This document shows positions 36,473 to 43,821 of a DNA stretch of 43,821 nt, in pieces (the first letter of the stretch is position 1; each line of letters begins with the position of its first letter). The notes beneath the pieces are model-generated. The model was not told the DNA's origin and ran no database searches. It saw nothing but the letters and a program-made list of their open reading frames with translations. The stretch is from NCBI GenBank assembly GCA_015039315.1, contig WIDE01000176.1, forward strand, positions 1 through 43,821, given 5' to 3'. The translations under genes and the position numbers were made by a program. This DNA is from Clavulina sp. PMI_390 (lineage: Eukaryota > Basidiomycota > Agaricomycetes > Cantharellales > Hydnaceae).

Positions 36473-36926
36473 GACAAATGGTTTGTTCCTAGCAGCTTGA
36501 TCTGAGGGTGGGGAGATTGTGCAAAATAGGAGGAATGTCACGATGTCACCACTGGCAGATCTATCGGTCTACTGCCGCCGTCGTCACCTCGAGAATCACT
36601 TCAGGAACCCTTGCTCAGAGAGTCGGTGAAAATCCGCATGGACATGCCTCCCGACACCCCCGGTGAATCATAAAAGAAGAAGTGGGCGATCGCGCATCGC
36701 GGCGCCAAGCCGCTGGAATGAAAGGTGATACACAGCTCTTGGTCTATATTAGCGAGCTAGGGGTACTAACATAGAAGAGTCCAGCATCGCATAGGGCGTA
36801 GATCAGACAGGCTAATAAACGCAGTGCAGGCTGTTCTGCCTTTCGATAAGGTCTATGGGTGGGCGGAAGACGTGAGGTGTGGATTTACGGAGGGATCTCA
36901 CAAGCTTGAAATAGTCATAAACTCGT
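36473..36926. promoter_or_regulatory. Promoter region of transcription factor copy 1
   Basis: It separates the transcription factor start from the end of the kinase/zinc-cluster gene. It contains the conserved GTCAC repeat (36537-36551) and a 17-bp motif (36770-36786) also found upstream of the kinase gene. An alternative C-terminal exon of the kinase/zinc-cluster gene could extend to 36812. Confidence 0.45.
36537..36551 (+). promoter_or_regulatory. Conserved GTCAC-GAT-GTCAC motif, copy 1
   Basis: The 15 bases gtcacgatgtcacca lie 65 bp upstream of the start codon of transcription factor copy 1. They recur without change 57 bp upstream of copy 2, where flanking sequence has diverged. It is a direct repeat of GTCAC with a 3-bp spacer. 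Confidence 0.55.
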
Positions 36927-39325
36927 CTATGAGGCTGAGGTTTCACCGGTTGGAGAAGATAGCCCTGGAGATACTTTGGGTGCCCAGGATACAGGACTGC
37001 GGTGTGGGCCTGGGGACGATGGGGGAGAGTCTTGTGTCAGGTCCCAAGGATTCAGTCGAGAAGATCCGAGCATCTTAGGGGATAGCTGATTGGCTGATGG
37101 GATAACTTCCTGTGAAGTGCTCCCTCTGGAAGCACGCTGGCTTCTTCTCCCTAGCCTAGGCCTTTGCTCTAAGAGCCGTCGTTTCCCCTTGTATTGGGAA
37201 ACCGAGCTCAGTCGGGATTGGTTCGAGAGATATACGCCCAAAATCGACAACTCACATATCCGCCTGGGCATACGAGGCCCAACCTTCTGCATTCTGCACA
37301 CCAACCCCGCTCGTCCAGGTCTAGAGGGCATTTCTATGGGATTCATGAGTGTTGAACGCGCACACCATGCCCTTGAGACGTACCATTTTGCGCTCCCTGC
37401 ACTTCCAACACCCTTCCAGAGTAGAAGAAACCTTGCCGACTCTAGCTTTTATGGAAGTTTTGACGGAGGATTCTGGACTTGCAGCAGTTCGTAATACGTT
37501 ACGACCTGCGTTACCGCCAACCTGGGGCATCAAGCTACCACGAGAGCGCAGAATTTGTGGTCCTGGGGAAGTTTGGTGGGACGATGGTGTTTCAAACTCA
37601 GGAGCATGGATGGCTTCCGTAGCGTTCGTAGTCTCAGAGGTTCCTGAAGCGATTGAACTCTTGGACCGCCCATTTGGGCGTCTGATCTCAGACCAGGAAG
37701 GTTGGGGTACATTGGCATCAACTGAAGGGATGAGAGATTAGGGTTTGTAGTGCCACAATATTAGTCATAATGTCGACGGTGGAAAGCCTATAAGGAGTAG
37801 AGTGATTGACGTAGGCTCAAACTTACTCGATGCCAGCTCTTCACGTACTCGATGAGCAGTGATTCTCTCCGCCGGGTCATGCACCCACATTTGCCGCAGC
37901 AGCGACCATAACTTCAGATTAGACGAGTCCTCAAGCCCGCCAAATCTCTCCACATCAGTCACAGACTGCAGGTCTAAGTCGTAGCCTGGACGTTTTCCTT
38001 CTTCTAATAGTTTTACGGCCTGCCTGTCATTTGCAGTATCCCATAGAGGCACTTTACATACACCTAGTGAATAAATAGTCATCGCAAGGGAGTAAATATC
38101 TGAAGCCTCGTTGCTGCGGAACTGTTCAGGTCCTCTTGATAACTCTGGTGCGATGAAGCGAAGCCGTCCGCCTTGGTTGAGTGTTGTATGTGTGCGGGTG
38201 ATATCATGTCGGATACGCGAGAGACCAAAATCGCATATAAGCGCGTGACCTGAATCGGTGATGAGGATATTCCTCTAATTCCCCAAAAGAGTGAGAAAAC
38301 TCTCCAAAGAACGAGCTACCGACCAGACGTACGTCGTGCAGGTCTCCGTGAATAATGGGGGGAGTCTGGGAGTGCAGATACACGAGGCCGGCTACTACGC
38401 CTCTCACCTTTCAATAGCACGTCAATCTTGTGGCGTGCCTGCGTGTAAACAAAGACTTACCACTTCGAGAAAACGCCCAGAGCCATCGTGGGACTGCAGA
38501 TAGTCCAGGGCAAACGAATGCTTGGCATATTGGAGTACCATACTAGGGGGTCGCATAGGTGTTGGGGCATCACTTGCATCAGAATCCTCCTCGTTGGCAG
38601 AGTCGTCCTGAACTCGGTAAATTCCACGGAGAGAGACCACATTGGGATGTCGAAGTTGCCAATGGGACACAATCTCTCGAATAATGATCTATTGATGATT
38701 CAAAGTGTGAGAAAGATCTGTTTGCCGACGAATCTAGTCTGTTTGAATGACGTACTTGTGGGATGGATCTTCTCTCATTCTCCAGGCCTCGGCCTTGCCC
38801 CAAAAAACGGAACTCGCGAACAACCACAGGACCTCCACGATATTTTCCTCGGTAGATAGTAGCCTCTGCACCACCGCCAATAGGCTTCCCTTTTGATACT
38901 CCAGTTATCCAATATGATTCAGGTAGCACACCAGATAATGAGCAGATGTCTTGGAGAAGTCGCAACCGTAATGTGCTCGCGGCAGAGGTCATGGAGACGT
39001 TGCATTTATCAATACACTATATCACAAGTCGAGGATTCCGAGGTGCGGAATGGGCATTAGCCTTTGCAAAGGGATCAAACGGAAGTAGGCGCACGTTCTG
39101 TATTGCGCTCACAACTCTTAGTATCTCGGGTTCTGAAAGCTCTAATATACTTGAACGAAAGGATGCAAAGGAGTAACGGTCTCCTTCCTCCCTCAAAAGG
39201 CGTATAATGGGGCCATGGGAAGAGTCAGAGATGCGGAGCACAGCATGAGCCTGTTGATGGTTATGGAGATGCTTCCTTAGTTCTAGATAAGGGAAGTAAT
39301 CGCTGGACCAGTTGTTGTGGCTCAT
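36927..39325 (-). CDS. Protein kinase fused to a C-terminal Zn2Cys6 cluster (proposed)
   Basis: Kinase exons: 39325 to about 39020, then about 38992-38756, 38461-38688, 38333-38407, 37827-38274. Visible motifs: GGGAEATIYRGK (glycine loop), RHPNVV, HGDLHDRN (catalytic loop), DFGLSR, APEL. The usual VAIK Lys is Arg (VVVREF). An in-frame TAG at 39017-39019 separates the N-terminal segment (RVVSAIQN..FDPFAKA) from the kinase part; I could not find a convincing intron to remove it. After EELAS a GTAAGT donor and CTTCAG acceptor (37721) join in frame to 37384-37721, then 37256-37333. These encode CWKCRERKMKC..CAECRRLGLVC, a C-X2-C-X6-C-X9-C-X2-C-X6-C cluster. The end is unresolved: acceptors at 37109 (stop 36927) or 37009 (stop 36812) both fit. 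Two genes, with the second starting at an ATG near 37529, is the alternative. Confidence 0.6.
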
Positions 39326-40267
39326 GGATAAACCTTGACGGTTTGATTGTGTGGCCCACGGCCGTGAAAGTTCTAGTGAGGGGTAGGTCCCTGTGAGCGT
39401 CAAGGATTAGACAACTTGAGAATCGCTGATAACCATGTCAGATACATGAGGATAAGAGAGCAATCGCCGGAAACTCAACTGCAAAGCTATCACAGAACTA
39501 TAACCTAGTCACCAAATGGACATAGAAGAGTCCAGCAGGGGGGCGGCGAATCGGGTCACATTCGCCGACGCAGTCACGTCACAGCAATCATGTAGATTTG
39601 ACTCTCACAGGCAGTAGGAGCGCAAGCTTGTGCAAGCAAACTGGGCGGATTTCTTTTCCCTTTCTCGACCTTCCCCTCCACCCACTCCCAATAATGATTT
39701 AAATCAACGAGATTAGAGCCCAGGAAGACCAAAATGAGCCACTGGTAGTGGAAATCACAATATAATCTGCAGGACTCGACATGGAAGGACAGGGTCACCT
39801 GAGACTACTATCACCATGATGAACCCTATATTTGCATATTCAAGTAATACGATGTTCCAGATAGCTACTGAAAGGAGAAAACAGCCGAGACTGCATGCTC
39901 CTGGCACACAGCAGTAGCGTGTTGAGCCTATTTTCTGTTCGATTCTGTTCATGTCATCATGAAGGACTGCAAACCCCCGGCTTAGGCTTTAAGACTGTCA
40001 ACAACTCGTACCAATCAGTCGGTTGATCAATCTTGAGCTTATCAAGTGCTCAATGGGGTGCTTGATGTATTATTATAAAGTTGGTGAAGTACATGTAAAC
40101 ATATATTTGTCTCTATGCTCATGTGCTAAGCCTGGGCAGCCAGGGCGCGTGAGATGGAGAAGATCTGCTAAGTATTGCTACTGATGACCGAGCTTGGATT
40201 CAGACTAGAATGTCAAGGTGGAAGGATGGAAAAAAGCCAGAGTCACAGGCACCAGCAGCCAGTTACC
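39326..40267. other. Intergenic region between kinase gene and transcription factor copy 2
   Basis: It holds the kinase promoter (minus strand) and the 3' flank of copy 2. GTCACGTCAC lies at 39573-39582 and the 17-bp motif at 39521-39537. About 39990-40267 resembles 43390-43669, so the 3' flank was duplicated together with the transcription factor. No coding exon is seen. Confidence 0.5.
39573..39582 (+). promoter_or_regulatory. GTCAC direct repeat upstream of the kinase gene
   Basis: GTCACGTCAC, with another GTCAC at 39555-39559, lies about 250 bp upstream of the kinase ATG. It resembles the repeat in front of the flanking transcription factors but with no spacer, so a shared function is only suggestive. 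Confidence 0.35.
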
Positions 40268-42423
40268 TCACGAGGCGCCCAAGCATTTTGCTGCGGTAGC
40301 AAGAGTATCCTTTAGGGATAGGGGTAAATCGTCTACATAGAATCAACGTAAGAAATGGGAACAGCCATCGACTGGAAACTGGGTTACTCACTCCACTCGC
40401 TATACCTTAGCGTCATTTCATCAAGAAAGTCAAGGAGTATTTCCATAATAGAACAATAATGGGTGGATAGCGCGACATTGCCTCTAACCTCCTTACTCCG
40501 TATTTGGCTAGCCAGCGCTCGAATAGCATTCCTCACTGGGAGCTATGATCATCCATAGCCATCAGTTTTGCATCATGGTCAATATGAAGCATGACTCACC
40601 ATAGACGTTATGAGCGAGTGAACCCGACCAAGGTGCCGATGAGTCCCAACCAGCTCGCAAATAGCTGCGAGAGCTTCAAGACATTCGAGCATCTGCCGTT
40701 TCGCTGCTGCATCTTCAGGAGCCCGCAAGCCCCACAATATCAACCCGCTCCCATACAGGGACGAGTGAGCCTGGAGTATGTGAGGATTGAAAGTGCTGAC
40801 TGCTTCTTCGGCTCGGAGCCCGCGGGGATCTGATAATGACGGTATTGATTTTTGCCGAGAGCGAATCTCGGATTCCAAGAGCGTGTACTCTGCTTCCATC
40901 CCACGGTACCCGTTTGCTAACAATTCAGAGCAGAGTTGGCCGCCACAGATCTTACAAAGCATGCAGAAGACAACCCCTACCACAATAGGCGAATGCGAAC
41001 TTGGACACCTTTTCGACGATTCTCACAATGGAGATCTTGAGGTCAAAATCCGAAGCCCAAAGTTCTTCCAACTTCTCTTTCCCTGTTGGAGAAACCTGTG
41101 TCATCGAAGAGTGGATGTCAAGAACGGAAGAAACAAATGTGAAAAAAGAAAATAGACCTCTGAGTTTCCGTTCCTCATGATATCACGTTGTCCTGAAGGT
41201 GAAGCCCATCTGTCGTCATAGCGGAATGTTGCAGGAGTCGCACCAAGTGTCGTCAATATCTGATCGGTGATGTACAGCGAGTAGGCCAGTCGAATCCCAT
41301 CAATGGCTTCCGTTTCATTTTTCGGGGGTGGGAGGAGGCTTTCACTAGGTAGATGTTCCCCTCCAATGCGGCCAGATGCAGAAACCAGGAGTGCCGCGGA
41401 GCTCACAATCACATAGGCTTCGCCTAACCGACGCCGCCTCCCGAGGTTACATGCGAGCACCACGGTCGCCCAGAGAAAGTGCATGATGCGGTCACCATAC
41501 ATCAAAGATTGATTGAGGAAATATCGAGTGCGTTGGATGAAGAAGGGCTGGAGGGAAGCCAGAACTCCTCCACTACTTTCGCAGGCCGCGAGGTAGCAGG
41601 CATTCAGTAAACAGGGGTGAATAGATTCGGGGTGGGATGGAGGGAGAGAGAAGCAGTGAAGGAAATAAGGAAGGTCCATAAAGAAGTAATAATGTGAACG
41701 GTAGGGAAGGAATAAATGGATCCTGTTGGAAAATAATCAGATTAAGATATGAATTAGATTCAGTGAGGGCTGGACGAACAGGTGGTCTGATATGGATGAA
41801 GGCAAGTCATCGAGACCTGACCATTGATGCACGGTGAGCTGGGACTCCACACTATCTCTTGAGACGACAGAGGAATATCCTTCTGTCACATCATCACCCA
41901 GGACTTGCCCCGTCCTCTTGGGGCTGAGTAGATCGGAGGAATTATGCGGGGGTTGAGGGTATATCGGCAACCACCTTGTATCAGTGGGCCGGCGCTCCTG
42001 GCTGGTCCCTAAACGTTTGACCCGCTCGAGCAATCGCATCGATGCCAAAGATAGGTTGTGTGCAGAAGCAAGGGTCGCCTTGTGAACACTCAGTTCAAGC
42101 TCTAATGCACGGGCTTCAAGGCTTCCGGTTATCAGCGCCCGTCTCGATATATCGGACGCGTAGATGCACTGTCTACTGAGACGCTCACAACGAGAACATA
42201 TAGGCCTCGACCCGTTACACCTCTGGGTAGAGGTGCGCATATTCATAGCGCCGGGGATGGGGGAGAATAACGGAGTAACACAAGTTGGCGGTTTCCAAAA
42301 AGAAAGGAGGGGGTGAAACGAGTGAACTCCCAGAGAATGCTGCCCAGCTCAAAGAGTAGAAAAGACACGCACTACTTTATGCTCGCGGCACTGAAAACAT
42401 GCATGCCCCCTAGGTGGAGGCAT
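40268..42423 (-). CDS. Zn2Cys6 transcription factor, copy 2 of a tandem array
   Basis: Paralog of the gene at 34274-36472. Seven exons (42373-42423, 41780-42222, 41158-41722, 40981-41095, 40600-40916, 40392-40542, 40268-40332) give 568 aa. The first 17 residues (MPPPRGHACFQCREHKV) are identical to copy 1 and the C-X2-C-X6-C-X6-C-X2-C-X6-C cluster is intact. The following SRRALITGSLEARALELEL segment, FLPYRSHYYFF and YSLYITDQ also match. All splice sites and the frame are intact, so it looks functional. Sequence between the cluster and the middle region differs most. Exons 4-7 have the same lengths as copy 1. Confidence 0.9.
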
Positions 42424-43669
42424 GAGAGGCGGTTTGTTCTGAGCAACCTGATTCAATAGAGGGAGTGCTAAATAGTAACGTCACGATGTCACCAGATCCA
42501 TCCGCGGCGAGCGGGCGGCTCGAAGAAGTTTGGACTAGGTTCTGCCATGGCTCGAAGATATGCCAGCAAGAATAATATAGCCGGCAAAACCTTGCGAGAG
42601 AGGGGGGGTGGGGGTAGGCAACATGGTGGGTCGCAACGAGGCCTCGGTGGATATTGTGTCACGTTCCGTCTGTCAGTTTCGGTACCGACGAAGTCCAACA
42701 AATGTACTGGCCCCGAGATAAGAGAGCAGAGAGCAAGCAAAGGACCACGACCCCAGAGTATGGAGACGCCTAGCGCTTATAATGGCCTTGAAACATCCAT
42801 GGATAAATATAGTCACTCTCGATTCATACGGACTAGTTGATTTTCCAGAGATGTTCTTCCAGACTTTACGTTATGAGGAGCCAAGCCAGCCGTCTCTTCC
42901 GAATTTGCCTCATTTGATACGACTGTTGAAATAGGTATCCGCGCCGGTAGGACAAACAAAGGCCCGGTAATTGGAATATGAGCAGTTGCTGCGGTCTTGT
43001 GACGGGGATCATCAGTGTTGCTTGAAATTTCACTTCCAACATTTCTGCTCCATGGTGGCGCATTCTATCCAAATCCAATAAGTTCGCCATCTCAAGACAC
43101 TGAAGCGAGGGAAATTCTCATGCATATTGGTCGAGCCTTTGGGGCTGCATCACACAGCTGGACAACTTGCCAATGGTAAGGCACCAAGACCGAACGACAA
43201 GAAGGAAATTGGTCCGAGTCCCACAGAAGGTGAAGGGATTAGTACTCGGATTTGTGGAATTTTGAACCTATGTTGCACAATACCACACAGGCCATAGCGA
43301 TCAGGAGGAGAGTACCATTGAGAACCCTCTTTATGCTCAATTCCGTTGGAGTTTGTTCATTTGTCCATGACCGAATGCAACCCCCGGATCATCCTTCGTC
43401 ACCAACTCACATATCAATATGCGGATCAATCAATCAGTTAAGCAACCCTGGCGTATCATGGGCACAATAGGCTGCTTGAGATATTATTATGAAGTATAGA
43501 CGGTAATATCTTTTTGTCTCAATGCACATTTACAAAGCCCAGGCAGTCAAGGCGCGTGATTTGGAGTAGTTCTGCTAAGCAGCATTACCAATGGCTCAGC
43601 TTGAATCTGAACCAGAATGTCAAAACGGAAAGATGGAAAAAGACCCAAGTCACAGGCCAGCCAGATACC
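42424..43669. other. Intergenic region between transcription factor copies 2 and 3
   Basis: It includes the promoter of copy 2 and the 3' flank of copy 3. Open frames at 42489-42740, 42547-42840, 42866-43090 and 43252-43470 are short, unlike each other's neighbours and lack recognisable features; I do not call them. About 43390-43669 resembles 39990-40267. Confidence 0.5.
42480..42494 (+). promoter_or_regulatory. Conserved GTCAC-GAT-GTCAC motif, copy 2
   Basis: The 15 bases gtcacgatgtcacca are identical to 36537-36551 and lie 57 bp upstream of the copy 2 start codon. It is a candidate binding site, possibly for autoregulation by the zinc-cluster proteins themselves; that role is inferred. 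Confidence 0.55.
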
Positions 43670-43821
43670 TCACGAGGTGACCAAGCATTTCGCTGCTGCG
43701 GCAAGGGTATTTTTCAGGGACAGGGGTAAATCATCTACGTGTGATCAAGATGGCCCGTCAGGAAAGGGAAGAATGATTAATTGGAAACAGAAACACTAAC
43801 TCCATTCGCTGTACCTCAGCG
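43670..43821 (-). CDS. Zn2Cys6 transcription factor, copy 3, 3' end only
   Basis: The gene is cut by the right edge of the window. The visible part is the last exon (about 43670-43734) and the end of the preceding one (from about 43801 to the edge). It encodes LRYSEW then NDLPLSLKNTLAAAAKCLVTS and a stop. This closely matches the last residues of copy 2 (NDLPLSLKDTLATAAKCLGAS), with the same phase-1 intron between. The rest lies outside the window. Confidence 0.85.

Noticed and set aside
37090..37741. Plus-strand open frames of 130-135 codons
   Set aside because: They lie opposite the minus-strand zinc-cluster exons, which have splice sites and a complete Cys pattern; the plus frames show no family features.
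42489..43470. Short open frames between transcription factor copies 2 and 3
   Set aside because: They have no start context, splice support or recognisable motif, and part of the region is duplicated 3' flank.
1..43821. CRISPR arrays, rRNA or tRNA genes, intact transposons
   Set aside because: This is eukaryotic DNA. I saw no spaced short direct repeats, transposase, reverse transcriptase or terminal inverted repeats. A tRNA scan could not be run.

Overview
This window is nuclear DNA from a filamentous basidiomycete. The genes are split by many short GT-AG introns, mostly 50-90 nt. The gene set includes a hybrid histidine kinase, dolichol kinase, an ADP1-type ABC transporter, a CYP63-like P450 and Zn2Cys6 regulators. 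The duplicated regulators and the kinase family suggest a Rhizoctonia/Ceratobasidium-like agaricomycete, but the genus is only an inference. I rebuilt most genes by joining exons at splice sites that keep one reading frame. Exon coordinates are given in each entry and run in transcript order.

Layout. 1-5.5 kb: a tandem pair of paralogous genes of unknown function on the minus strand, inside a segmentally duplicated stretch. 5.6-14.5 kb (minus): a 13-exon hybrid histidine kinase of about 2283 aa whose 1.27-kb first intron is largely a 205-bp minisatellite. 15.0-18.7 kb (minus): dolichol kinase (SEC59). It is divergent from a plus-strand complex I assembly methyltransferase (NDUFAF7/MidA, 19.2-20.9 kb). 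21.2-25.5 kb (minus): an ADP1-like ABCG transporter with an EGF-like ectodomain and an apparent frameshift near its C-terminus. 26.6-33.8 kb (plus): a cytochrome P450, a short-chain dehydrogenase and the ribosome-biogenesis helicase DBP6. A tandem duplication has copied the DBP6 start codon and first coding exon.

34.3-43.8 kb (minus) is the most unusual part. Two Zn2Cys6 transcription factors, each 568 aa with the same seven-exon structure, flank a protein-kinase gene. The kinase's last exons splice in frame into a further Zn2Cys6 cluster, which suggests a kinase/zinc-cluster fusion. The last exon of a third transcription-factor copy is cut by the right edge. The promoters of these genes share GTCAC direct-repeat motifs.

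How the genes relate: the left two thirds are housekeeping and signalling genes (osmo/stress-type phosphorelay sensor, ER glycosylation, mitochondrial complex I, 60S subunit assembly). The P450 and SDR are co-oriented neighbours that could act together on one substrate. The right end is a lineage-specific expanding array of regulators.
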